Part shown: piece after piece, positions 34,395-42,715 of the stretch | How the letters are laid out: the number at the start of each line of letters is the position of its first letter | How positions within the stretch are numbered: position 1 is the first letter of the stretch | Source of the DNA: JAHIVB01 sp964574705 | GTDB taxonomy: Bacteria > Bacillota_I > Bacilli_A > Izemoplasmatales > Hujiaoplasmataceae | Assembly: GCA_964574705.1 (NCBI GenBank) | Contig: CAZNOO010000008.1 | Location: 13,428 to 77,427, forward strand | DNA: 64,000 nucleotides | Direction: 5' to 3' | The notes under the pieces: model-generated | What the model was told of the DNA's origin: nothing | Seen by the model: the letters and a program-made list of their open reading frames with translations, nothing else | Database searches by the model: none | Position numbers and translations under genes: made by a program

Positions 34395-35723
34395 TAATTT
34401 CGCTTCTAATTTCTTTTTTAACTCTTCATATCCTGGTTTGCCTAGCAACGCAAACATATTTTTCTTGTACGCTTCTACTCCAGGTTGATTGAACGGATTG
34501 ACGCCAAGAACATAGCCACTGATTCCACAAGACAATTCAAAGAAATATACCAGATAGCCAAATACATAAGGGTCAATTCTGTCGATATTGATTACGATGT
34601 TTGGAACGGATCCTTCTTGATGAGCCAGCAAGGTTCCTTCAAACGCGCGTTTGTTTACGAAATCAACCGATTTTCCTGACAAGTAGTTGAGTCCATCCAA
34701 ATCATTGTCATTTTTTTCGATAAATACTTCTTTTTGCGGATGATTCACATTCAATACGGTTTCAAATAAGTTTCTTCTTCCGTCTTGAATGTATTGTCCT
34801 AAAGAATGAAGGTCTGTGGAAAATGAAGCAGATGACACAAACAATCCTTCATGATCTTTTCCTTCAGATTCTCCGAACAGTTGTTTCCACCATTCTGTAA
34901 AATAATGGAATTTCGCTTCATAGTCCACAAGCATCTCAATCGATTTGTTGCTGCGATAGAGAAGGTTTCTGATGGCGACATAAAGATGAACGTCATTTTC
35001 TTGAATGCTCATTTTTTTTGTATCTTTTCTGCATGCTTTTGCACCATTCATAATTTCACGAATGTTGATATTTGCTGCGGCAATTGGCAATAAACCTACC
35101 GGAGTTAACACAGAGTATCTTCCACCAATATTGTCTGGAACTACAAAAGAAGTATAACCTTCTTCATCTGATAATGTACGCAATGCGCCACGTTCTTTAT
35201 CGGTTGTGACGTAAATTCTTTCTTTTGCTTCAACTTTACCATATTTATCTTCAAGTAATTTTTTGAACAATCTAAATGCAATCGCGGGTTCTGTAGTTAT
35301 CCCCGATTTTGAAATCACATTGATAGAAAATTCTTTATCTTTGACATACTCAAGCAATTCGTTTAGATAGGTAGATGACATATTCTGTCCAGCAAATAGG
35401 ACTTCCATCTTTTTCTTTTTGATAAAATAAGGGCTTAGAAGATCAACGGCTGCTTTTGCCCCTAGATAAGAACCTCCAATGCCGATGACAATCAATACTT
35501 TGGACTGCTTTTTAATTTTCTTTGCCGCAGCCATGATTTTGTTGAACTCATCTTTATCGTAATTGGCTGGCAAATCAACCCATCCTAAAAACTGAGATCC
35601 GTCTCCGCTTTGATTTTTAAGAATTTTTCTCGCAGCCGTAACTTCTTTTTGTATTTTCGTCAAGTCTTCCGGGTTGATAAAAGGAAGAGCGTGTGAGATA
35701 TCAACACTTAATATTTTTTCCAT
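34392..35723 (-). CDS. pgi: Glucose-6-phosphate isomerase
   Basis: Pgi interconverts glucose-6-phosphate and fructose-6-phosphate. The 443-residue protein has VIGIGGSYLGAKA near residue 75, the phosphate-binding ISKSGITTEPAIAFR near 140 and GGRYSVLTPVGLLP near 200, all typical of the Firmicutes clade. Start ATG at 35723 has GGAGG six bases upstream. A TG-extended TATAAT lies at 35753-35761 and a palindrome resembling a cre site lies 25-45 bases further upstream. Confidence 0.96.
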   Translation of the reverse strand: MEKILSVDISHALPFINPEDLTKIQKEVTAARKILKNQSGDGSQFLGWVDLPANYDKDEFNKIMAAAKKIKKQSKVLIVIGIGGSYLGAKAAVDLLSPYFIKKKKMEVLFAGQNMSSTYLNELLEYVKDKEFSINVISKSGITTEPAIAFRLFKKLLEDKYGKVEAKERIYVTTDKERGALRTLSDEEGYTSFVVPDNIGGRYSVLTPVGLLPIAAANINIREIMNGAKACRKDTKKMSIQENDVHLYVAIRNLLYRSNKSIEMLVDYEAKFHYFTEWWKQLFGESEGKDHEGLFVSSASFSTDLHSLGQYIQDGRRNLFETVLNVNHPQKEVFIEKNDNDLDGLNYLSGKSVDFVNKRAFEGTLLAHQEGSVPNIVINIDRIDPYVFGYLVYFFELSCGISGYVLGVNPFNQPGVEAYKKNMFALLGKPGYEELKKKLEAKL

Positions 35724-35784
35724 AGTTTCCTCCAAAATGATAAACAAGCAATATTATATCACATATTCTATTTCTTAAAAAGAT

Positions 35785-35800
35785 TGAAAGAACGCTTTCA
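35785..35800. promoter_or_regulatory. cre-like palindrome upstream of pgi
   Basis: TGAAAGAACGCTTTCA has perfect TGAAAG/CTTTCA arms separated by four bases, two more than the ideal CcpA-binding cre. It lies just upstream of the pgi -10 box. A LacI-family regulator, possibly CcpA, is a plausible ligand. Confidence 0.45.
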
Positions 35801-35811
35801 GTTCAAAAAAA

Positions 35812-35843
35812 GAAAAAACGGCTAGGAATTCTCGCCGTTTTTG
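35812..35843 (-). terminator. Terminator of the S1-domain gene
   Basis: AAAACGGCGAG / CTAGCCGTTTT stem then TTCTTTT on the minus strand, overlapping the final codons of the gene at 35822. Confidence 0.85.
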
Positions 35844-36160
35844 TGGTATTTTTCAATCCACTCCGGTAGCATGGTCTCAAACGGTTTAAATCCCGCTTTC
35901 AGTTCCACTTCTACGTATTTCTTGCGTCTTTTCTTGTTAAGCTTCTTATAACTTAGACTCACTTTGCCGTCTTCGCTTACACTTAGCACTTCCAAAGACA
36001 CATTTTCGCCAACAGTAATATAGTCATCAATACTTCGAACAAATCCGTCGCTGATTTCGGAAATATGGATTAATCCATCCATCTCATTTTCCAGTTTAAC
36101 AAAAGCTCCATATGATTTTATTCCTGTAATCCGACCATTGACGATGTCTCCTGTTTTCAT
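35822..36160 (-). CDS. S1 RNA-binding domain protein (YugI-like)
   Basis: A 112-residue protein with a single S1 domain at residues 1-70 (GDIVNGRITGIKSYGAFVKL, GLIHISEISDGFV) and a basic/charged tail (LNKKRRKKYVEVEL). It resembles general stress protein 13 (YugI) of Bacillus, which associates with ribosomes. GAGGTG lies 6 bases before the ATG at 36160. It is a monocistronic unit. Confidence 0.88.
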   Translation of the reverse strand: MKTGDIVNGRITGIKSYGAFVKLENEMDGLIHISEISDGFVRSIDDYITVGENVSLEVLSVSEDGKVSLSYKKLNKKRRKKYVEVELKAGFKPFETMLPEWIEKYHKNGENS

Positions 36161-36229
36161 AATAAACACCTCATATAGATTACTGTCTACATTATACCAT
36201 ATGAGGGGCTATTTCGAAAGCAGAAAACA

Positions 36230-36256
36230 AAAAGATATGATGGCATCATATCTTTG
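36230..36256 (-). terminator. Terminator after pgpA
   Basis: AAAGATATGAT-GCC-ATCATATCTTT eleven-pair stem followed by TTG-TTTTC on the minus strand. Confidence 0.85.
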
Positions 36257-36268
36257 GTTCATTATCAT

Positions 36269-36763
36269 TTATTGCGCTGCGTTATGTGCTACGCTGCTTG
36301 CGGCAGCTGCAGCAATCGCCCCAACGATGTCATCAAGGAAGGTGTGGCATCTGTCAGTTTGTTTGCCTTCCAGGTCTAATCTTCCGATAATTCCTGGTTT
36401 TACTTTGTCGACATATCCAAAATTAGTCAGTCCAATCGAACCATATACATTGCAGATGGACAAGACCAGTATTTCATCGATTCCATAGAGTGGATTGTCT
36501 GAATTGATTAGTGTCTGAAGGGGCTCAGACAACATTTTCTTTTCAGCCAAAACATCGAGTTCGATTCCAGTAAGAATGGCGTTATGTACTTCTCTTTTTG
36601 AAAGTACTCTATCAACGGCTTCGAAACAGGTTTCCATCGTTAAGTCGGGAACGTATTTTTTTTGAAGATCATATACAATTTCAGTAATGTCGCTGAGTTT
36701 TACACCGCGAATTTCCAAAGTCTTGATGCAAATTTCTTTCATTTCTGTGGTTTTGATACCCAT
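36269..36763 (-). CDS. pgpA: Phosphatidylglycerophosphatase A family protein
   Basis: A 164-residue member of the soluble PgpA/YutG family, which dephosphorylates phosphatidylglycerophosphate in phospholipid synthesis. Conserved blocks are EIVYDLQKKYVPDLT, NAILTGIELDVLAE, YGIDEILVLSICNVYGSIGL and the metal-binding HTFLDDIVGAIAAAAAS. It forms a cluster with Nfu-like and YutD genes, matching the yut gene neighbourhood of Bacillus. Eight bases separate it from the Nfu-like gene. Confidence 0.92.
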   Translation of the reverse strand: MGIKTTEMKEICIKTLEIRGVKLSDITEIVYDLQKKYVPDLTMETCFEAVDRVLSKREVHNAILTGIELDVLAEKKMLSEPLQTLINSDNPLYGIDEILVLSICNVYGSIGLTNFGYVDKVKPGIIGRLDLEGKQTDRCHTFLDDIVGAIAAAAASSVAHNAAQ

Positions 36764-36771
36764 GTTTCCTC

Positions 36772-37008
36772 CTACCAGGATTGTTCGACGCCAATGACGC
36801 CTGGAACCCTTTCAAGCAAAGTGTCTTCTACCAGTTCTCTTAAAGTGCCTTCAATGGCACCACAACCAACGCACGCTCCCGATAACTTCACATAGACGAT
36901 TCCGTCATCGAAGCTAACGAAATCGATGTCTCCACCGTCGCGTCTAATATAGGGTCTAATCAAATTGATTACTTCTTTGATTTCGATGATAATTTCCTCG
37001 TAAGTCAC
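36772..37008 (-). CDS. NifU C-terminal-like iron-sulfur scaffold (YutI-like)
   Basis: A 78-residue Nfu domain with the cluster-binding CVGCG motif near residue 46. Conserved IRPYIRRDGGDIDFV and VPGVIGVEQ sequences agree. It is thought to carry Fe-S clusters to target proteins, of which MutY and KamA in this window are examples. It lies between yutD and pgpA. Confidence 0.92.
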   Translation of the reverse strand: MTYEEIIIEIKEVINLIRPYIRRDGGDIDFVSFDDGIVYVKLSGACVGCGAIEGTLRELVEDTLLERVPGVIGVEQSW

Positions 37009-37020
37009 AATTATCCCTCC

Positions 37021-37308
37021 TTACTCGTCTCTTTTGATGTTTGGATTAAAGTTAGGATTTTTTAAGATGTAATATGCACAATTCATCGGACAACTTTCGA
37101 CAAGATAATCAGGAATGGTTCTATAATGATTTCCTTTCCCTTTATCAGAAAAGCCCTTCAATCTTAAAAGGCCGGCAGAATAATCTCCGACGATATAAGG
37201 ATAAATTCCAAGCGCTTCTAAAGTATATCGTTTATTGAAGTCATCAAGTACAAACGCATCGCGATAATCTTTGATAAGTTCAAATTCTCCATGAATGGTT
37301 TCAATCAT
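37021..37308 (-). CDS. yutD: YutD-like protein
   Basis: A 95-residue YutD family protein (DUF1027): IHGEFELIKDYRDAFV, FNKRYTLEALGIYPYIVGDY, and a cysteine-containing C-terminal block (PDYLVESCPMNCAYYILKNP). The function of YutD is unknown. Start ATG at 37308 has GGAGATG upstream, so the in-frame extension to 37326 is not used. Conserved linkage with nfu and pgpA suggests a shared housekeeping operon. Confidence 0.9.
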   Translation of the reverse strand: MIETIHGEFELIKDYRDAFVLDDFNKRYTLEALGIYPYIVGDYSAGLLRLKGFSDKGKGNHYRTIPDYLVESCPMNCAYYILKNPNFNPNIKRDE

Positions 37309-37375
37309 ATTTTCATCTCCTAGCAATACTATTTTAACACATTACTTTTATTTTCAATCAAATAATGATTTTAGA

Positions 37376-37403
37376 AAGAAAAAGGGCTCTGAGAGTCCTT
37401 TTA
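37376..37403 (-). terminator. Terminator of the ispD-ispF operon
   Basis: AAAAGGACTC-T-CAGAGCCCTTTT stem with TTTCTTTC tail on the minus strand, overlapping the ispF stop at 37401. Confidence 0.75.
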
Positions 37404-37889
37404 CAAGTACAGTAATTCATGTTCGAGAAGACAAACCGCTTCACATATAATCGCTTTTTCTTCTCCAACGATACCCAATCCTTCAAATGTCGTCGCTTTG
37501 ATTGATATTCGTTCAATGTTCACTGACATGACTCCCGCAATTCTTTCTCTCATTTGATCAATGTAATCACGGAGTTTTGGTTTTTCCAATGATACCATGC
37601 AATCAAGGTTAATCAGTTCATATCCCTTGCCTCTTGCATAATCAAACACTTCTTTTAGAATGAGTGCGGAATCATAGCCTTTATATCTTGGGTCGGTATC
37701 TGGGAAAAACTTTCCCAAATCCCCTAGAGCTAAAGCGCCTAAAATAGACTCTGATATCGCATGAAGCAAACAATCGCCATCAGAATGGCCGAGCATTCCT
37801 TTGTGGTGATCGATTTGTATTCCGCCAAGAATGAAAGGTCTTCCTTCAACCAACGGATGAACATCTTTTGAGAATCCTATTTTGTACAT
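37401..37889 (-). CDS. ispF: 2-C-methyl-D-erythritol 2,4-cyclodiphosphate synthase
   Basis: IspF, the fifth MEP-pathway enzyme, 162 residues. Metal-ligand motifs are DVHP near residue 9 and GHSDGDCLLHAISES near 34, then LGDLGKFFPDTDP and the C-terminal ATTFEGLGIVGEEKA. It overlaps ispD by 13 bases. It shows that isoprenoids come from the non-mevalonate route. Confidence 0.95.
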   Translation of the reverse strand: MYKIGFSKDVHPLVEGRPFILGGIQIDHHKGMLGHSDGDCLLHAISESILGALALGDLGKFFPDTDPRYKGYDSALILKEVFDYARGKGYELINLDCMVSLEKPKLRDYIDQMRERIAGVMSVNIERISIKATTFEGLGIVGEEKAIICEAVCLLEHELLYL

Positions 37890-38539
37890 AATATTTCCTC
37901 CAAGATTAATAAGTCAACCATGGTAGTTGCCTTAATATTGTATTCGTCACCAGTAATCACAGTTACATCTTTACCAAGCTCGGTCGCATAAAGCGTCGCG
38001 TCATCCGTATAAGTATGTTTTTCTTTCAAAGCAAATTCATGAGCCAACAAAATCTCTGAAGTATAGAAAACTTGAGGGGTTTGAAGTTTGACCGTAGATT
38101 CTCTGTCAATCGTGGAGCCCATGATGTCAAATTTGACCGCCTTTAAGGTGTCTTTTACGGGAATAGCAAGTGTGATTGCTTTTAGCTTTGGAATCGATTC
38201 CTTGCATTTTTCAATGTATAAGTGATGAATGTTCGGTCTCGCACCATCATGGATAAAGACAATTTCAGTTGTAACTTTTTTTAATCCAGCGAAGACGCTC
38301 TCTTGTCTAGATGCCCCTCCAATGACTATTTTCACCTTTTCGTCATGAACCAAATTCTTCGTTTGGATCAAATCAGATTCAGATACAACTAGGAAAATCT
38401 CCTTGCAATCCGCGTCTTCTAAAAAAGGTTGAATCGTGTATAAAATCAATTGTTTTCCATTAATTAAGTAAAAGATTTTGTTGAAGGAGAGGTTGGTTCT
38501 CTTTCCCGCTCCTGCACCACAAATGACCGTGCTATACAT
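37877..38539 (-). CDS. ispD: 2-C-methyl-D-erythritol 4-phosphate cytidylyltransferase
   Basis: IspD, the third MEP-pathway enzyme. The CTP-binding loop is present but diverged (GAGAGKRTNLSFNKIFYLING instead of AAGxGxRM..PK), with Lys retained in NKIFY. EIVFIHDGARP and TIDRESTVKLQTPQVF match the family. The 220-residue length is normal. It overlaps the folate enzyme gene by 8 bases upstream and ispF downstream. Confidence 0.92.
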   Translation of the reverse strand: MYSTVICGAGAGKRTNLSFNKIFYLINGKQLILYTIQPFLEDADCKEIFLVVSESDLIQTKNLVHDEKVKIVIGGASRQESVFAGLKKVTTEIVFIHDGARPNIHHLYIEKCKESIPKLKAITLAIPVKDTLKAVKFDIMGSTIDRESTVKLQTPQVFYTSEILLAHEFALKEKHTYTDDATLYATELGKDVTVITGDEYNIKATTMVDLLILEEILCTK

Positions 38540-39071
38540 AGGTATCCTCCGAAGTAATCACCATTGAAAGTTTGATGTCCTGACTCTCGTGAGGAAGCTC
38601 GTCAATCACCTGGAAATCATATGCAATTCCAACGGTGGGCTTTTCATAATTCTTCAGGTACTTGTCATAGAACCCTTTTCCATACCCGATACGATACTTA
38701 TCTTTTGAAAAGACAAGTCCCGGTACCAAAATCAGATCGATGCTTTCCTTAGCAACATAGTTTCCTTCTGGCTCACCGATACCATATATGCTATCAATGA
38801 ACCCTCTTCCAACTTCAAAAAAATCCATGTCCGCATTGGGTAAACTGATGATTTTTGGGAAACAGAACGTTTTATCATCATTCATGAGTTCCAGTAAATC
38901 GACCTCATTAAAAATCGGATGATATAAAGCAACCGTTTTGCTGTTCTGGTAGACTTCAAGGCTGCGAATCTTTTCAACAATGATTTTAGATTTACGCTTG
39001 CATTCGTCTAAGGATTGATTCAGCCTTTTTGTTTTAAACTCATCTCTTAAAATGTGCTTTGATTCTTCCAT
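38532..39071 (-). CDS. 5-formyltetrahydrofolate cyclo-ligase
   Basis: A 179-residue enzyme that converts 5-formyl-THF to 5,10-methenyl-THF. The signature LILVPGLVFSKDKYRIGYGKG followed by FYDKYL is complete. Start ATG at 39071 is chosen on a GGAG site six bases before it; the frame opens at a TTG at 39083. It overlaps ispD by 8 bases and follows the degenerate GGDEF gene by one base. Serine hydroxymethyltransferase, which forms its substrate as a by-product, is at 55051. Confidence 0.93.
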   Translation of the reverse strand: MEESKHILRDEFKTKRLNQSLDECKRKSKIIVEKIRSLEVYQNSKTVALYHPIFNEVDLLELMNDDKTFCFPKIISLPNADMDFFEVGRGFIDSIYGIGEPEGNYVAKESIDLILVPGLVFSKDKYRIGYGKGFYDKYLKNYEKPTVGIAYDFQVIDELPHESQDIKLSMVITSEDTYV

Positions 39072-39072
39072 A

Positions 39073-40254
39073 TCATTCTCCAAAAATAGAATAATTCCTC
39101 TTTATATTTGTAATGGCTTCGTTTAAAGCCTTGTTGGAAAGATTGAATAATTCGTTCATTGAATACGTAGACCATGGATCATGTTTGATAATTCCGAGGT
39201 TTGGATATACGATTTGTTGAATTCCTCCGATATTAAGCGCAAGATTGACTAATTCTCCACCGCTTTGCAACGCGCGGTATAGAATATCGTATTTTCGTTG
39301 CTCTTTGATGATAAGAGCAAATTGAATTCCGGTTATTCTAAAAATGCTATTGACGTCTTTTGCAAAGTGGTATCTCATTTTCTTGATATATTCTGCAATC
39401 ATCAAATTCCCAACTTCTCGACCAAAGCGACTGTTTATATCGGGAACGTTTGTCAAATGGATCATAATAAGATAGAACGGTTCGGTCTCTTTCATGATTT
39501 GATTCAAATATTGATATAATTGAGGTTCTTGTGGAAGTGAATCAATTTCATGAATCGCAGTGTCTGGAAACAGTTTAATGTCAATTCCTCTGACGACTCC
39601 GATGATTTGATTCTTTTTGTCGAACTCAAATACTTTCCCTTTTTCTTCGACCCAAACATATCCACCATTTCTTTGAATTCTGTATTTCATTTCATAGGTT
39701 GGATTCTTCTTGTTGGCCTTTTTAAGAATTTGCAAAAAGGATTGTTGATCGTCTTTATGAATCTGAGAAACATAATTCTCCATTGAAATCGTATTTTCTT
39801 TCGAATTCGTTATCTGAAGAAATTGCTCTGTAACAAAGAGACCGCTTAAGTCTTCATCATAGAATATCAAGCCTTCTGAAAGTAATGAAATCGTAGAAAT
39901 ATATCTAAGTCTCAATAATTCTGAAGTGGACTTCGTTTCATCAAGCTCTTTTTCGAGTTCGAAGAAATCATAATCAGTCAAATTCTGAGTTACTTTAATT
40001 TTGTTTTTAAATGTAATTCCATATAGAACTACAAAGAAATAAAGCGCGTACGGAAAATAGGATTTCACAACATCTACAGGTAAAAATGTCAGCCACTGAT
40101 CAAAATAGTAAAGCAGCCCATACGAAATCCCAATGAAAATAAAAATAATAAGTTTCCAAATTCTAAATTTATGGTAGAAAATGGAACTTAGTACCATCAG
40201 TAGCAACAATAAACCAAGTGAAATATAGATAAGCAAGTCGTTCACATGCCCCAC
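39073..40254 (-). CDS. Membrane PAS protein with degenerate GGDEF domain
   Basis: Two or three transmembrane helices occupy residues 7-100, followed by a short coiled coil and a PAS domain (about 130-235, MKYRIQRNGGYVWVEEKGKV). The C-terminal 160 residues keep the GGDEF fold, including FYLIMIHLTNVPDINSRFGREVG, but the active-site loop reads TGIQF (IFRITGIQFALIIK) in place of GGDEF. It should not make c-di-GMP; it may bind it or GTP, or act through partners. It is the first gene of an operon with the folate enzyme and ispD-ispF. Confidence 0.82.
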   Translation of the reverse strand: MGHVNDLLIYISLGLLLLLMVLSSIFYHKFRIWKLIIFIFIGISYGLLYYFDQWLTFLPVDVVKSYFPYALYFFVVLYGITFKNKIKVTQNLTDYDFFELEKELDETKSTSELLRLRYISTISLLSEGLIFYDEDLSGLFVTEQFLQITNSKENTISMENYVSQIHKDDQQSFLQILKKANKKNPTYEMKYRIQRNGGYVWVEEKGKVFEFDKKNQIIGVVRGIDIKLFPDTAIHEIDSLPQEPQLYQYLNQIMKETEPFYLIMIHLTNVPDINSRFGREVGNLMIAEYIKKMRYHFAKDVNSIFRITGIQFALIIKEQRKYDILYRALQSGGELVNLALNIGGIQQIVYPNLGIIKHDPWSTYSMNELFNLSNKALNEAITNIKRNYSIFGE

Positions 40255-40266
40255 CCTTTCAATTTT

Positions 40267-42618
40267 TTATTTTTTAATGTTTGTTTTTACATATAAAATT
40301 GGATAATAGTAATTTAAAAATATCCCTAGAAAGACGAGGTTGTACAGAACCGATACATATCTTGCTCCAGCAACGTAGGTCATAATCAATATACCGAGGA
40401 AGACGATGACCCATATAAAGGTTAGACCATTATTGATGACCCGGAACAAGTAAGACGATGCATAGTCGGTACGATAATCATGTTTATGAAATTCGTACAC
40501 GATTGGCCTATTGGCTATCCATGAAATAAAGAACGTCAATCCCATGATTGTTAAATAGATGTCGTCGCTTCTCCACTTGCTAAAATCGGGGATAAAGATG
40601 GAGAGAATCACCGCAACAAACAATACAGCGTTGATGAAATATTCGAACCATGAAGGTTTTCCAAATACTTTCATTTTAAAGTACATGGTCGCTCCTGTTA
40701 GGACAAGCGCAAAAGGCATAATCCAAAGAGTCTCGATGAAATTCGAAAGAAATGCGGCTGTGGAATATATCAATAGATACAAGAACATGAATTTGATTCC
40801 AGAAAACTTAATTTTCGATTTAATCGGGTTCTTATTCTCAAATACTTGAAAATCATCCAGCCCAAATGCGTTAATCACATTGTATAGCATGTCTTTATTC
40901 CCAAGATATTTAAATCCGCCTGTTTTTAAAACTTCTTCAAACGTTGTCTGTTTCAGTAAAAGATTAGATAGTTTGTCGTTTGTCGAAAAGATTGTCAAAT
41001 CAGGATTGGAATAATTTCCTCTGTGAATTGTAATATTTTTTCTCTTCGTTCTAGTGAAATAATTGCTTTTTCCAATCTGGAAATTAACATGAGTTTCTTG
41101 TTCACCCAAGTATCCTAATTTATAATTATGGCGAATCATCATCATGATTTCATCGTTGGTTAAATAGTAGAAAGTGTCGTCATCTTCTCCGTAATATAAT
41201 TTTTCTTCAATTTTGTCTCCAAGCACAATTCCAGAATGAATCTGGCCAAAAATAGATGCTTCTGGACGCAGCCATTGGCCGGTTAAATATAGGTTATCCA
41301 GAATTTGAGTATGTTCTCCGGCTTCGATAGCTATCTGGTCATTAATAGATAAGCCTTTACGAACAGATTCATCACTCAGCATGGAAAGATATTGCTTGGG
41401 TTTTCCGATTTTGATTCCGACGATATTCTTTTTTAATTTTGGGAACGTTTGAGTAATTCTTTTTAAAATGTCATCTTCAGTATAAGGGTCTTCTTCCAAA
41501 TAAGTGAAATCGATACAAATGGCCCCATTGGATGATTCGCAAACTTCTTTATCAAATTTTTGATAGTTGAAAAGTCGAATCAACCTTTTCGGATTTTCAA
41601 GGTCATTCTTAAAATAATAATCCAAATCATTAAACCCGAGTGCCTGTGATTTCTTGCTTAATGCGAGATACAAAGTATTCATCATTTGATTGGAATTCAA
41701 ATTGGGATAATATTTACAGACATGAGCAATATCATCAGCTCGATCGGCAAAGTATTTTTCATAAAATTCTTTCGGATTCTTGCTCACAATAAAATGCTTA
41801 GCAGAAAACTCATGATTCAAATGATCAATAAAACCAGTAATCTTATTGTTTTCATCAACAAAGAATTTCTTAATTTTGACCGTCTGAATGGGGTTCGGAT
41901 TAACAATTTGAAGTTTCTTAATCAGAATTTTCCTCAAGTCGTCGGTGTTTTGCTTCATGTAAAAAATACCATCTTTCAATCCCATGAAAAAATTCATGAA
42001 AAAATGGTAACTATTTATTTTATCTGCATCAAGTCCATTGATTTGGTTATTCAAAAGAAATTCTTGAATTAAATCAAGATCTTGAAAGTACTTTTTAAGC
42101 AGCGCTTCAAGCGAATAATCTCCCCATTCAATCATAAGGGAAGTTAGGGTGTAGTCCATGTTGGTCAACATGGCTTTATATTGTGTAGAAAAGTTCAAAT
42201 AATGTCTTTCTAAGTCTTTGAAAAAACGATGGATTTGGTCTCTTTGTCTAGGAAAATAGCGAATCAAGTAAACTCTAAATTGGTCGAAAGAAAGAATTCT
42301 TTCTGTAAGTGTGCTATCTTCGTCGACAACAACATCTCCAGTATATGGTTCAAGAATCAGCTCATCATTAAGCCCAATTGTCTCAAGATATTTATCCAAA
42401 AGACTATCTTTTTTAATACCGTAAATCATATTATCTTTTTGATACTCAAAATGAAATTTATGATTTTCTGGGTCCGTGAATGACATGACTTCCAAGTCCA
42501 GGCTTTTATATTTCGATTCTTGAACGATAAGAACGTTTCTCATTTTTCTGGAAAGGAACAATGCGGTAATCAAAGACGTGATATCATTCCCGATGATAAT
42601 TGTGTCAAACTGTTCCAA
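40267..42618 (-). CDS. Flavoprotein/SCP2-like/membrane fusion protein
   Basis: The first ~480 residues resemble the phytoene-desaturase/amine-oxidase flavoproteins: a beta-alpha-beta start (DTIIIGNDITSLITALFLSR), a long substrate domain and the C-terminal FAD segment LDNLYLTGQWLRPEASIFG. The dinucleotide loop is GNDITS rather than GxGxxG, so FAD binding may be altered. Residues about 535-615 (NPDLTIFSTNDKLSNLLL, TFEEVLKTGGFKYLGN) look like an SCP2-type lipid-binding domain. The last ~160 residues form about six membrane helices. A lipid- or isoprenoid-modifying enzyme at the membrane is a reasonable guess. Function unknown; 12 bases upstream of the degenerate GGDEF gene. Confidence 0.75.
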   Translation of the reverse strand: MEQFDTIIIGNDITSLITALFLSRKMRNVLIVQESKYKSLDLEVMSFTDPENHKFHFEYQKDNMIYGIKKDSLLDKYLETIGLNDELILEPYTGDVVVDEDSTLTERILSFDQFRVYLIRYFPRQRDQIHRFFKDLERHYLNFSTQYKAMLTNMDYTLTSLMIEWGDYSLEALLKKYFQDLDLIQEFLLNNQINGLDADKINSYHFFMNFFMGLKDGIFYMKQNTDDLRKILIKKLQIVNPNPIQTVKIKKFFVDENNKITGFIDHLNHEFSAKHFIVSKNPKEFYEKYFADRADDIAHVCKYYPNLNSNQMMNTLYLALSKKSQALGFNDLDYYFKNDLENPKRLIRLFNYQKFDKEVCESSNGAICIDFTYLEEDPYTEDDILKRITQTFPKLKKNIVGIKIGKPKQYLSMLSDESVRKGLSINDQIAIEAGEHTQILDNLYLTGQWLRPEASIFGQIHSGIVLGDKIEEKLYYGEDDDTFYYLTNDEIMMMIRHNYKLGYLGEQETHVNFQIGKSNYFTRTKRKNITIHRGNYSNPDLTIFSTNDKLSNLLLKQTTFEEVLKTGGFKYLGNKDMLYNVINAFGLDDFQVFENKNPIKSKIKFSGIKFMFLYLLIYSTAAFLSNFIETLWIMPFALVLTGATMYFKMKVFGKPSWFEYFINAVLFVAVILSIFIPDFSKWRSDDIYLTIMGLTFFISWIANRPIVYEFHKHDYRTDYASSYLFRVINNGLTFIWVIVFLGILIMTYVAGARYVSVLYNLVFLGIFLNYYYPILYVKTNIKK

Positions 42619-42689
42619 GAAGCCACCTCCAATCCATCTTGACTAAATCAAATTATATCACACTTAGAAAAAAAATACTATGATGGAAA

Positions 42690-42715
42690 AAAGAAAAAGT
42701 GCCTTGGCACTTTAC
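42690..42715 (-). terminator. Terminator of cdaA
   Basis: AAAGTGCC-AA-GGCACTTT stem followed by TTCTTTTTT on the minus strand, overlapping the cdaA stop. Confidence 0.8.

Noticed and set aside
36772..37008. Full-length NifU or NfuA
   Set aside because: Only the C-terminal Nfu domain is present and the start is well placed, so it is a normal short YutI-type protein, not a truncation.
39073..40254. Active diguanylate cyclase
   Set aside because: The catalytic loop reads TGIQF, lacking the metal-binding acidic residues of GGDEF/GGEEF.
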